The notes: generated by a model from the letters alone, not told the origin. DNA of 64,000 nt from Plectosphaerella cucumerina (GCA_020746995.1 JAGPXD010000005.1:186001-250000), one strand, 5' to 3'; numbered from the stretch's first letter, positions 1 to 10,743 are shown. Numbers and translations are program-made.

Positions 1-231
1 AGCGACCAGAAGGAACTGACCAAGATCATGCAACGCATGTGGTTCGCCTTCAGCGATGACCCTGCCGAAGGCCTCACCAAGGCCCTCGAGTGGCCTGCCT
101 TCAACCCAGAGGCCGAAACCCTGGCGCTGCTTGGCAAGGACAATGTGCCAGAGATTCGGTTTGTCAAGCCGAGCGAGTATGATGCGCCGTGCTCCACGGT
201 GACGATGGGTGCACTGGGAACGAGCGCATAG
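1..231 (+). CDS. Carboxylesterase type B, C-terminal end (partial)
   Basis: The reading frame is open from the first base and stops at 229-231, giving the last 76 residues of a longer protein. The segment has the look of the C-terminus of fungal type-B carboxylesterases/lipases: a helix containing MQRMWFAF, then WPAFNPEAETLALLGKD and a final Glu/Asp-Cys stretch. The catalytic Ser, Glu and His of this alpha/beta hydrolase family would lie upstream of the window, so activity cannot be judged. It points towards the convergent Zn2Cys6 gene, with about 250 bp between the two stops. The family call rests on these C-terminal motifs alone. Confidence 0.6.
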   Translation, partial: SDQKELTKIMQRMWFAFSDDPAEGLTKALEWPAFNPEAETLALLGKDNVPEIRFVKPSEYDAPCSTVTMGALGTSA

Positions 232-483
232 TGTGTTGGCATGTACATTTCTTTGCAGCCTGTCATCGTCGGTCAGGCTTGTCGTGTAGTTCGACGACAA
301 GGTGACAGACTTGCCAACTCCCGATGGGAAGCACCGACCAGATGTATCAGCTTCGCACCTCTGTACAAATCACTATCTCGCCAAGTTGTCCAGTCACGGT
401 TACTCCTTTCGTTCACATCTTGGGAACTCCGAGTGGCTACACGTATTTACTAAGTTATGGTTTATTTAGCAGTGACCTAGTGT

Positions 484-2916
484 TCATGGTGCCATCATCA
501 GGCTCTCCCCCATCATACCAAACGGCATCTGCTCCATGAACATCTCATCCATGGCCATATCGTCTCCCTCAGCCTTCATAAAATCGTCAAACGTGAAGAG
601 GTCCTCAAAATCATCATCTCTCGCTTCCATCTTCTCATCTGACCCTTCCACTCCCTCATCTGCGTCCATATCAATCTCCCTTTCAAGATCCTCCGGTTCA
701 CAGCCGAGCGCGGCGCGCACAAGCTCTGCCCCGTGGTCACCACCGCTGTACACCCCACGCAATCTCTCGAGAACACGGCGACAAAAGAAGATGTTGCGCA
801 TAGCCTCGCGTCGGGCGGCTTCATCCTTGCTGGATTTCCACTCGACGATGAGGGTAAGAATGGCGGGTATCAAGACCGTGACGGCAGCGCTGGGTAGGTA
901 GCTGTCGAGGCGGAGGCGGTAGAGGTCTGCGGCCATGCGGGTGATGCCACGAGCGGCATGAGAGACGCGGAGCTGTGAGAGCCTGCTAGAGCGAGCGTCG
1001 GAGGGGCTCCTCGCGTTTGCATTTGGACGATGGAGCGTCGCGATGGCTGCATGGCAGACGAGTTGGAGAATGATCTGGTGGAGAAGGATAGTTGCGCATG
1101 GGTCGTTGGGGTCTGGCGAGTTCTTCGGGCTCCAATATGTGCAGACATCCGGAAGGGATTCTTCCCAGAGCCTCAGTTCGCCATCGAGGCGGTCGATGAC
1201 CGTATGGTCGCGGATGGCCTTGGGATATAAAAGCATCCGGCTTCGAGCAATACCCTGGGGATCAGGGAGGAGCTCCCGGCTGCGCACCTCGTATTCGGTG
1301 CTGAGAATATGCCCAATGTGTACACATAGCTGGCTCTCAGCGATGAACATCGTGGCAAGGTCGCGCTGTCTGGCGGGGTCGCATAGTACCGTGCTGCGGG
1401 CGAAAGGGAGGCTCGTGATGTCGGGCGAGGAGATGATGTCAAAGTCGTCCATGGTCAAGGCCGGATATTTGAAGGTTTCGCTGTCGATCTTGAGAGGCAG
1501 CCGCATGCCGAGCGAGACCAGGCGGTCCCTGACGAGACATGTCCAACGGATGCGCTTCCAGAGGCGTTTCTTGGCTGGGGACAGGCTGGCCGTGTGCACC
1601 GTGTTCGCAATGTCATTAGCCACGCCAATCCAGTGGGAGGCACCCTTTTCGTCATCGAGTGTCTCGTGCCAGAAGGCCATGAGCAGTAGAGCTTGGGAGA
1701 TGGCCATGGGGTCTGTTTCGCAGTCGAGAGTGTAGAGCAGCTGCGAGGTATCAGCATCTGGATCGTCTGGAGCAGGTGCTTAGCACTACATGTACTTACC
1801 TTGGCCTTCTCAAAGAAACTCTTCCGAGCCGCTCTTCTCGACGTGTAACCGGCTTCCTGTAGATACTGAGAGTCGACAAACGCCGAAGCCGAGAACATGA
1901 CAGCCTGCACTAGGAGTAGGCTCGCAGGGCTTTGGTCTTGGCCAAAGTCATTCTTCCCCAGAGCAAGCTCGTCCTGATGCTGCTGCATGAGTTGCAGGAA
2001 CTCAGCAAGGTCGAGGATGGGCAAGAAGGGGTAGACATAGTTGATGAAGGCTTCGATGAGGGCGTCGCAGAAAGGGCCCTCAGGTACGTCGAGGGCGCCC
2101 TTGAGACTGAGATACATGGCATCCTCGAGAGAGATGCGCGACAGAAGGGGCCGAACGATGCAAGAGAGAACGATATCGTCAGACAGAGCAGGGTCGCTGG
2201 CAACTTCCGCCTGCGAGCCCGTCGAGTCAGAGCTGTCATCTTCAAAGCTGCCGACGGAGGCGGGCTGCTCCGGGTTCAGGGGCTCGTTTTCCGCCGTGTA
2301 CAGATACTTCATGATGGGAGTGACATCGTCGATGGTGGACCAAGGCCGGAGAAACGAGAATGCGTCTTCATCGAGAGAGTCTGTACCTCTGTGAGCCCAG
2401 TGAATGAGTACAGCAGGGGTGATGGGGGTCTCACCATGTGCCTCGGTGTCAACAACCTTGGGAAAGGCGGGTAGAAGAAGCCCATTTTGCATCAACCCTG
2501 CAGTCTTGCTTGGCAAGGCCGAGTCTGGGTGTTCCCTGGGCCTGATGCCGCGCCTGGGGATGGAGGTCAGCGGGGGTCTGGTAATAAGGAGCTTCTTACT
2601 CGTACCTCTTCTTCCGACACGTCTCGACAGAACACTGAGATACATGTCAGATCAAGTAAGTGGTCTCTGCCACCACAGGCGGACTGACCTCGACTTCGTC
2701 CAGGCGGCAGTTGGTACACGGCGTTTGCTCGACTACGTTGCACCTGACTTTCCGGCGACGACAGGACAGGCAGGCCCGGGCCGCCCGACGCTTTGTTCCG
2801 GACTTGGAAGCCGCCGGGTCAGGGGCTTGAGCGGGATGAGCCGCCAAACCGGGAGCTGACGACTGGTCGTGAACCTCAAGCTGCTGTTCGGGCCCGCTTG
2901 GAACGGAGGTCAACAT
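484..2916 (-). CDS. Zn2Cys6 transcription factor, CTF1-beta-like
   Basis: Nuclear fungal-specific DNA-binding regulator, about 739 aa. Exons on the minus strand: 2916-2689, 2634-2606, 2553-2435, 2386-1800, 1740-484; every junction is GT-AG and keeps phase. The zinc cluster has spacing C-x2-C-x6-C-x7-C-x2-C-x6-C (residues about 49-77). The first five Cys are in exon 1, and the sixth is the first codon of a 29-nt second exon. Downstream is a fungal transcription-factor middle homology region with a hydrophobic YPFLPILDL stretch, the pattern I associate with cutinase-regulator (CTF1-beta/FarB) relatives. The C-terminus is Asp/Glu/Met-rich, like an activation domain. Start at 2916 is the Met opening the zinc-cluster exon. 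The CTF1 subfamily is a weaker claim than Zn2Cys6. Confidence 0.9.
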
Positions 2917-4367
2917 TGTGGATAGCAGACCGTGAAGGTGATCTCTGCGTGCCGAGAGTCAAAGACACGTGAAGAATGGGAGCTGGGTGGCGACGGCGAT
3001 GAAGTGGATGATGGGGTTGCGTCGGCATATAGAATCGGGTCTGAACGTGGGTGCTTTGGAGATGATCAGGTCGTCGATGGCCGGTCTGGTCCCTGGTCGA
3101 CGCTGGAGTCTGGGGAAAACAGGAACAGGAAATAAGCCGCCCACAAACATCTGGGGTTCCTTTGCCCAGGCGGCTGGTCCGGGGTTCTCCGCGTCAGCCA
3201 TCGGAGGGGATCTCCTCTACCGTCCACCATGTCCGTTCCGATCCTCTGTGATAGGCCCGTCGCTTGTGGATCTTGAGGGGTTGGGCGCGGAGGCAGCCTC
3301 CAGATCGAGTCGTGCAGGCGAGAGTCAGGGGGGTGGTCTGGGGCCTTCGGCAGTCAATTTCGGGACAGCCGAGGCTGCCTGAGCCCAGGCCGAGGCACGG
3401 AGACGACTAGTGCACGAGCCAGGCCGCGATCATCACCGCCTTCATGTTCGACCTGCTTGTTGATTGACCTCCAGGCTGTTGCTTCGACTGACTTGCTGAT
3501 CTGCAGGGACGTTCTCCGCCGACGTCCACACATCGGCGTTCGTCGCCCGGTGCGGCCTGCCCTTCCTCCCCAACAGAAATCGAGTCTCTTTAGGCCCCCC
3601 GCCTCGGCAAGTTTAGCGAGCGCACCCCTTGCAGGTGAAGAAAGTTCCTCTGTCTGTGGTCAGCAGCTTTTCTATGAATCCAAATTTATGTTCTTTTCAC
3701 CACTCCAAAACCAACCTGTGCCCTTGATCCGGTACCTCTGGTCAAATTAAGCAGAAAGGGTCTGCTTGGAGTGGAGCCATTCGAAAGAGCATAGACTTAA
3801 CCATGTCTCCATGATCTATGGGGAGCTCGGCTTCTCGGCGGATACACACAATTCTGACTTACGCAGTCAGGCATTCAGGGGCGAGTTGCACTTGCCTTGT
3901 GTTGTTCTGTGGGTGTTTTGCGGCGTGGGCAAAGCATCAAGGCGCCATCGCCATGATCCATTCTCTGGCAACACACCTCAGGAATCTCGTCCGGCAGCTC
4001 AGGATAAGTCCTCTTGAGTCCCCAACCAGACCCGGAAATGAGTTGTCAGTGTCTTTGAAGCTACAGCATCCAGAACCTGTGCCAGGTCGTCTTCTGCCCC
4101 ATGAATGAACCGCTACCGTCCACGATCCGAGTATTCTGCATTCCAGGTTATTGACGACATTGCGGCGTTCGAGAGAGCCATTCACGGATGGGAACCAAAT
4201 TTCAGCCAAAATGCGACTGAGTTTACCGGAATCAGTGTGTTTAGAGACGCACCGTGTTCGGACATCTCCAGGACGTTAACTCTCCTGCCAACTGGTCGGA
4301 TAGAAAATGGCAAAAAGACGAAGCTACGCCACGAGCCCTGCCATGGAGTGCTACAACACAACAAAAA
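2917..4367. other. Intergenic, no gene seen
   Basis: This is the upstream side of the Zn2Cys6 gene, running to the tRNA. Short open frames exist on both strands (for example 2959-3201 minus and 2969-3382 plus), but none shows a recognisable domain or convincing splice context. The only element called here is the Pol III terminator at 4363-4367. Confidence 0.5.
4363..4367 (-). terminator. Pol III T-run terminator of the tRNA
   Basis: The plus strand has AAAAA here, which reads as TTTTT on the minus strand directly after the tRNA 3' end. This is the expected RNA polymerase III stop. Confidence 0.85.
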
Positions 4368-4439
4368 TGGACAATCCGCGAATCGAACGCGGGACCTTCA
4401 GCATGCTAAGCAGACGTCATACCACTAAACCAATCGCCC
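4368..4439 (-). tRNA. tRNA-Ala, anticodon AGC
   Basis: A 72-nt cloverleaf can be folded on the minus strand. The acceptor stem is GGGCGAT/ATTGTCC with discriminator A. It contains G3:U70, the main identity element for alanyl-tRNA synthetase. U8, A14, G18-G19 and A21 sit in canonical places. The anticodon loop is TTAGCAT, giving AGC. The T arm is CCGCG-TTCGATT-CGCGG. Internal promoter boxes are recognisable: A box TGGTTTAGTGG and B box CGTTCGATTCG. The anticodon stem has one T-T mismatch (positions 29 and 41), so it may be slightly weakened. There is no intron, and a T-run follows. It lies alone between two protein genes. Confidence 0.92.
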
Positions 4440-4726
4440 AGTTATTCGGAAGATGGCAGTTGAGCCCTCATCTCCGCTGCGGGAGCTCTGCCTCAGATTT
4501 CACATCATGTCGTTTCTGTGCGGTGGAGCTACAGCCCCTGAGACAGGAGTGGGACCGATAAAGGGGCGGCAAGATTACTTCTTCAGCTGGAGACCCCTGG
4601 TTAGGGCTGATTCGACTCCAGATATGTTGTGCATTACTACTCCCAAGCTGGTGTTGGATTTCCAAATCACCGTTCGAATGATGGATGAACAGTTTGAAGA
4701 AGGACCAAGGGCCGCTGTGCTTCCTG

Positions 4727-6551
4727 CTAGTAGCTGCTGTTCATCTCCCGGACGGCATGTGCAGTCCCCTCCCTCCTTTTCATCCTCAGGTTCACTCCGG
4801 ATTGCCTAGGGAAGATGCTGTTGTGGATTGACCAGTCCTTGGAGGGGTCCGCCAGCTCAAATGCAAACAGCTTGATCAGGGTAGCCGTGGTCTTGTAGAC
4901 CTCCATACGACCCAGGTTCATGCCGATGCACTTTCTTGACCCGGCGCCGAAGGCAAGACTGGCATTGTTCATGGCGTTCAGCCGCTCTTTGAAGTGGTCG
5001 TCTGACTCACCGGCCTGGATGAGCCACCGATCCGGTACGAATTCTTCGGCGTCCGGGCCCCAGACCTTCTTGTTTCTATGCATGACGTAGGCATTGAAGC
5101 CAATCTCAGTGCCCTCTGGCACCCAGCTCCCGTCAGGAAGGGTGAGTCCGCCGGCGGGGACGAGGCGCTCTTGTGGGAAGCAGTCTCCAGGCAGATAGCG
5201 GAGGCACTCGGTGATGACAGCGTCGACATACGGCAGCTGTCGCACCTCGGAGAAAGGAACCGGAAGGGCGGAGAAACTGGCATCGAGAATCTCCTTCTCG
5301 AGACGGGCGTAAACGTCCGGGTGCTTCAGAGACAGGTAGAGAATCGAACGGAGGCTGACGGCCGTGGTGTCTGCGCCGGCGGCGATGTTGACGAGAAGAT
5401 AGGACAGAATCCGGTAGACGTCAACAACCTCGGGGTACTGCTGTTGGGCCTCGAGGTAGCGGTCTAGGAAGTCAGGCTTGGCAGGATCATGGTTGTCCTC
5501 GCCTTTCATACGGGCCATCAAATGCCCGAGTCCGAGAGCCGTCACTGCACCAAAGGTTGGCGGGCCAATGCGGTAGACGGGATTCTTGTCGAGAAACTTG
5601 TCGAGAACAGGCATCATACCGATAGTGACAAGGTAATCCATAGCTCTCTCAGAGACGTGGAGGGAGCCGTCAAAGTCGCACCCCTTTTCGAGGTACCCGA
5701 CCGGCTCGCTCCACGTCGTCTTGGCGACGGCATCCCAGGCATCTACGTTGGTGTTAGGAAGGGGTTTCCAGAGGGACGAGATTTCTCACAATAGACGACC
5801 CATTCTCCAAAGTCGAACGAAGAACCCATCGTGCCCTCTCCGGCAAACTGCTCGTCCAGACGACGGCAGAAAGTGGCGAGAACGGCGTCGACGTGGGGTT
5901 CGAGCGGAGCAACACCGGCCGGAGAGAAGTACTTTGCGATCGGCTTCTTCATGGCAGCATGCTCCGGGGCGCGAACTTCGGAGAAAATGTTGTAGAAGAG
6001 CTTGCCATCAACCAAAGCGCCGCTGACGCCGTGCCATTCCGTTTTGAAGGGATCAGTGACTGTAACTAGAAGGCTCGCGTGAAAAGGAGGCTCACCTTTT
6101 GCCACACGCCGTGAAAGTCGAAGCAAGTCTTGATGAGCTCGGCGTAGTCGACGTCTATGTAGTTAGGCGCCATGCGAACGATGGGACCGTACTGATCATG
6201 AAGCCTCTTGCTAACGATGTGCATGTTTCCCTTGTAGGCATAGTACATCCTGTATAGCCTGGTCCATGCTGGAAGCTTCATTAGCGACGGTCAGATCTCA
6301 GATGGCGGAAAGTGAGACCTACACGCAAGGAATGGGCCAGGGTATCTTCTCAGGGGATGGGAGATGCGCGACGCAGCACACCACAGGATGGCGCTCGCGA
6401 CGGGTACACCCACAAAGACAGCAGTCGCATTTTGTGCAAACCAAGAACAGACTGTGGCAAGGCTCTCCGGTGCTGCGTCGAGAGAAAGTTCAGAGAGTCC
6501 CGCCTTGGCAGTCTCGAGCCACAATGGGACCGTCTCGAGGATGGAGTCCAT
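4727..6551 (-). CDS. Cytochrome P450, pisatin-demethylase-like, probably disrupted
   Basis: Microsomal heme-thiolate monooxygenase. Exons: 6551-6323, 6268-6096, 6059-5790, 5742-4727, about 560 codons. Features in order: N-terminal membrane anchor, proline hinge PLRRYPGPF, I-helix AGADTT, ExxR as ECLR, PDRW, and heme loop FGAGSRKCIG with the Cys codon at 4930-4928. The sequence is closest in style to fungal pisatin demethylase/benzoate hydroxylase-type P450s; substrate unknown. Junctions 1-2 and 3-4 are in phase. The exon 2-3 junction is not: exon 2 ends on a full codon at GTGAGC, while the only nearby AG leaves two extra bases before the conserved frame. No alternative GT or AG nearby restores phase. 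The gene may carry a one-base indel, use an unusual splice site, or be a young pseudogene. Confidence 0.8.
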
Positions 6552-8084
6552 CTCAAGTCGCCAGTGAGTCGAATCAGTGGAAGGTGGAAGCTCTACACAC
6601 CGCAGATCGAGACCCGGATGTGGCCGATGCTTTATGCACAGGCTTATCAAACTCTTATGATCGGCATCTGCCCTCTCCTTGTGCCCCTTTTAAAAAAGTG
6701 GCATACGAGTATCACTACGGATACCCGTACGAAGCGAGCCTGCGCGCCTCGCCATCGCGGGGTTGCGACCACAAAACCGGCTCCGGTTCCCGCAGAAAGC
6801 AGGCCGGAGACCCAATCAGGGAGTGTATTTTGAAATTGAAAGCATTGGCATGGTCGGCCGTGAGGAAGCGAAGTTGGCATGTGCGGTTGCAACAGCGGCC
6901 CCTGAACCGCACAAACCCCTGACCCTTGGCTGTGACGGTGGAGATGCCGGGTGCTTCCCCGGGGCGGACCCCCTTTCCCGCATTTCCTGGCATGATGGCG
7001 GGTTCTTCTTTACGGCATCGGCCGAGCGGACGGCGCTTTTCTTCCGAATAGCCATCTTCAAACCGATGAGCTTTGGGTGTGGGGGGATGAAAGGGTGGTA
7101 GCCAAGGGCGCTTTTGCAGTGGCATGTTGTTTTCTACAATTGACATGTATCAACGGTGGCCCGAAGGTGAAGTCCTCGTCGAAGCAGAGAGGTACTTGTA
7201 TTGTCATTTAGCCTGCATTGCCCAGGACAATCTTCACCCGTCAGAACATGCCAAGAAGCCTCGGCGGCATGAGGGGCTCTCGGCCGATACAACCCATCAG
7301 CCATGTCCTCGGTCCGTAACGGCGCCGAAGTGGAGATCTGGAGACTGGAGGCACACATGTTCATGTCCCCTGCATGCGGCACAGCAGCCCTCCCCTGTTG
7401 CCCAGGACGCCGAGTCCCCGAGTCGCCTGATCGTGGCAGGCCAGCCGGCTCGAAGACGTCCAACATCTGCAACGCAGAAAACTTCCAGCTTGGGAGGCTA
7501 CCTATCGAGCTGTAAATCCACCTTCAGCGCGCCACCCTGAAACGAGTAGAACTGCCGTTCCCAGCGATGATGCGCTCGTCATGAGGATCATGCTCAAAAA
7601 CCTGGCCGCGGAGCTTTGTGCCTAGACACGGTTCTCTTCGGGGAAGCACGCGCCAAAACTTGCAGCTTTTCGTCTGTGGTGTACCAAGGTTCACCCCCTG
7701 TCTTGCCTCTTTCCCCTCGACCAACCCTGCACACCGGTTGGCCCTTAGCGAGGCTTCCCAGCCGATAGTCCTGTGGCAAGATGCACATCAAGTCTGTGCT
7801 TCTCTCCACTCTGTCTTCGGTGTGTTGTGGAAAGTTCGGGTGGAGGGAACCGAAACCCCTCGAAGGGCCGTCCCGCCGTGCCAACTGATGAGGGAGGCCG
7901 TGTGTTGGTTTGGTCTGTACGGAGACGCTCTGAACATGCTATGCGTATTTATCTCGTTCCTAGTCATCAAGAGCCGACCTACCGAAAAATTAAAAGCTTG
8001 CACTTGGTGTTCACACAACACAAGTGTCAGTCAGACAAACCCAATGTCGACGACCGTCAACAACCTACACATCCTCCAGCAGCA
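6552..8084. other. Divergent intergenic region, P450 and receptor
   Basis: This 1.5-kb stretch lies between the 5' ends of the P450 (minus) and the rhodopsin-like gene (plus), so it holds both promoters. No ORF in it has a recognisable domain, and I see no clear TATA element for either gene. Confidence 0.5.
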
Positions 8085-9449
8085 ATGGACCCCATCATGA
8101 TCGGCCTCGGTGGCGACGCTCCCATGATGCTCAGCATTCTCTGGAGCCTTACATTCGTTGCCTTTGTATTCGTTCTCCTCCGACTTTACACGCGCGTAAA
8201 AGTAGTCGAGGCATATGGCTGGGACGACCACTTCTTCAACGCCTCCTTCGTGGGTACTTCCCTACAGCCGTGGCCTGGAGACACCCACCATCTAACCCGC
8301 TGCCCTACAGGCAACCCTTCTCATCTACGATATCATGCTGACGATGTCGTCTCATTACGGCTTCGGGCGCGACATGGACGAGATCATTGCCATCAAGGGT
8401 CCAATCGACGGCATGGAAGCTATCACTCGAGCGATCCTTTACTCGGCTATTGGACAGACAGTCCTGGTCTTTGGCACCGTCCTGTCCAAGACATCACTGG
8501 CCCTCTTTCTCACACGCCTAGTCACCGCCCGCCGAGACCGCGTTGCAATTTGGGTTCCCGACTTCTTCCTTGCCACGGCAGTGGTTGCCTCCCTGTTTGT
8601 ATTCTGGTTCTCCTGCCAGCCGACACAGTACCTCTGGGACCGTCGGCTTGAAGGCGAGTGCACCATCGATCCAGGTCCCATCTCCATGTATGCTGGAAGC
8701 TGGTCAGTGATACTGGACTTCTGGTACGCTGCGTTCCCCTGGTAGATGCTCTGGAAGATCCAGATGCCCAAGCGAGACAAAGTTATCATTGCCACCTCCA
8801 TGAGCTTGGGAGTCTTTGCCGGTGCTTGCGGCATCAAGAGGGCCATCGAGTTGCGGAATCTTGGCAGTCCAAACTATCTGAGTACATCTCCCTACCGTTT
8901 TATCAGTATTGAAGAAACATCCCACTGACCCGTCAAACTCCAGAGGACGTCGTCGGCATCATCATCTGGCATGCAGCCGAGCTTTGCACCACCATGGTCT
9001 GCATTGGCATTCCAGTATGTCGGCCGCTCTACAAAGACTGGGTTGGCCGTTACATGTCTTCCGAGGACAGCCGGGACAACAGCGGCGGTTGGATGGGAGG
9101 AAGACCCAGCAAGCAAAGCAAACAGAGCAGCGCCGGCGTATTCAGCTTGCAAACCATCGGCGGGACCGAGTACCAGAACATTACTGAGGGAGTTGCAGGC
9201 TCATCAGTGCGAACGAAACAGGATGACGACAATCTCACGGACGAGGATGTCATCTTGAGAAGAGATGTCAACCCGACGGTTCAACAGGAGATATCTGTGC
9301 AATCTGGATATCCATCCGTTGCAGGCCTTTCAGCTGCCGACGATGGGAGTGAGGAGTCCATTCTTGGGGAGAACTCTAGGGGTTCGGTCACGCAAAGGCC
9401 GAGGCCCTCCATTGTCGTGCAAAAAGAGTTCCGGGTGGAGAGGACATAG
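8085..9449 (+). pseudogene. Rhodopsin-like/PTH11-type integral membrane protein with in-frame stop
   Basis: Seven-helix fungal membrane protein of the rhodopsin-domain (PTH11-related) group. Family members are putative surface receptors, but individual ligands are mostly unknown. Exons 8085-8249, 8311-8881 and 8944-9449 join in phase through GTGGGT-CAG and GTACAT-CAG introns, giving 413 codons. The first helix ends in a typical LRLYTR, and a GWDDHF loop follows. Later come a Cys-containing extracellular loop and the conserved Pro-Trp-x-x-x-Trp-Lys-x-Gln-Met stretch. Inside that stretch the codon after Pro-Trp is TAG (8743-8745, codon 200), with the same frame continuing conserved coding afterwards. 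No intron can remove the TAG without losing the motif. The C-terminal tail is cytosolic, Ser/Asp-rich and intact. It is either a recent nonsense allele or a sequence error. Confidence 0.8.
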
Positions 9450-9880
9450 ACCTGGATATGAATGTCGAACCAATACAACTGGCAATGATTACCCGGTCTC
9501 TAAACTGAGTTATGATACCAGTTTTTGTAACATGGTAGCTCAAGATGTAGCAAGTCAATTGCCCGAGCAAGTCAATCAACACAGCAGGTCCACCCCACGC
9601 AACAGGTGAGCAGGTCCCGCGAAACATCGGGTAGGGTTCCTGATACTCGCCAGCGAATGTTCGATTTCCAAAATAAGGTCCATCCGAACGTTCGGACCAA
9701 TGGCTACAATACTACATCGCGAACTCAAGTAGCAACGTCTCACTTGGTAGCACTCATCGCATCTGCTAAGCAAGAGAGAAGTTGCACGAAGCGGCACATG
9801 TTTCAATAGCACGAAGATGTATTGCTTGACCGAGTCATCCTCTATTACGAGTGGTAGTCCAACCCAGACGCCCGTCCCAC
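9450..9880. other. Convergent 3' intergenic region
   Basis: The stretch lies between the stops of the receptor-like gene and the secreted Asn/Gly-rich gene. Only shared 3' flanks are expected; I saw no further element. Confidence 0.5.
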
Positions 9881-10743
9881 TTACGGCGGCGTGGGAGTGA
9901 CATTGGTGGGAATGAACTCGGCACATCCCTGGCCGTTAGGATCGACAGTGACCTGGGCGCGGTCATCGTGGCCGTTCAGGCAGGCACCGCCGGGAGCGAC
10001 GACGTTGGTGCCGGTGAAGCTGACGAGCTCGACAGCGTCGGAGGCACAGTCCTCAGCCTTAAAGTGTGTGCCGTTGAAACCGACGCAAACCTGCTGGCCC
10101 ACGAGGTCGGGGCGGAAGCCGTTGCTGAATGAGCGCTGGACGACGAGCACATCGGCGCCGTTGATGGTCGAGGGCGTCAGCTGGCGGTCGGCGGCCTCAT
10201 TGACGCAGGCTGCGTTGACGATCTCGCCTGGGGGGGTCAGCTGGGATTGCTTGGGAGAGAGGGTGGTGATGACAGCTTACCGTTGTTCCTGAAGGTGAGG
10301 CACTCGTTTCCGGGGACGCCTCCGACTTCAAACAGGACGAGAGTCTGGCCATTGGCGGCGCCGTTGCCAGGATTGCCTCCATTACCTCCGTTGTTGCCAC
10401 CGGCATTTCCATTTCCATTGCCGCCGTTGCCAGCGTTTCCTCCGTTTCCGCCGTTGTTGCCACCATTGCCAGCGTTGCCTCCATTGTTTCCGCCTCCATT
10501 GTTGTTGTTGTCGCCTCCGTTTCCACCGTTGCCGTTGCCAGTCTCCGGCTCAGGGGCAGGCGTCTCAAAGACAGGCGCAGGAGTCGTCTCGACGGCAGGG
10601 ACGTCAGGGATGACCGAAGGGGCCGCACCGCCGGCGCCGCACTGGCGGCGATGACGGTGCTTGCGGGTCGAGCGACGCGAGTGCGAGTGCTGCGCGGCGG
10701 CAACAGAGGCCGTGAAGACGGTGAGGATGGTCAGGAACTTCAT
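9881..10743 (-). CDS. Secreted Asn/Gly-rich repeat protein with six-Cys C-terminus
   Basis: Predicted extracellular protein of 269 aa. Exons 10743-10281 and 10227-9881 join at GTAAGC-CAG in phase. The N-terminus MKFLTILTVFTASVAAAQ is a good signal peptide and is followed by an Arg/His-rich segment with possible dibasic processing. Pro/Glu-rich sequence and about 65 residues of imperfect GGN/GNGG repeats come next. After the repeats lie six cysteines in short contexts (ECL, ACV, VCV, DCA, ACL, GCA) that could form three disulfides. Similar proteins are often labelled circumsporozoite-like in plant-pathogenic fungi because of the repeats; that name implies no relationship. It may be a wall-associated or effector-like protein, function unknown. 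Repeat length is likely polymorphic. Confidence 0.85.

Noticed and set aside
2959..3201. 80-codon minus-strand ORF upstream of the first Zn2Cys6 gene
   Set aside because: The translation looks somewhat protein-like, but no family, no donor to join it to the zinc-cluster exon, and no supporting context.
5341..5352. Second tRNA B-box-like GAATCGAAC sequence
   Set aside because: It lies inside the P450 coding exon and no cloverleaf can be folded around it.
8743..8745. Repeat-induced point mutation as the general cause of the damaged genes
   Set aside because: One TAG is compatible with C-to-T change, but I saw no repeated copy and no broad AT-rich, TpA-rich decay around it; a count of dinucleotide ratios would be needed.
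8742..8770. A mini-intron removing the TAG of the receptor-like gene
   Set aside because: The only nearby GT...AG span is far shorter than a functional fungal intron and would delete conserved residues.
484..9449. Secondary-metabolite gene cluster built on the Zn2Cys6 factor, P450 and esterase
   Set aside because: No polyketide synthase, NRPS, terpene cyclase or other backbone gene is in the window, and two of the genes look broken.
10330..10520. CRISPR-like or satellite array
   Set aside because: The periodicity comes from GGN codon repeats inside an open, spliced reading frame with a signal peptide.
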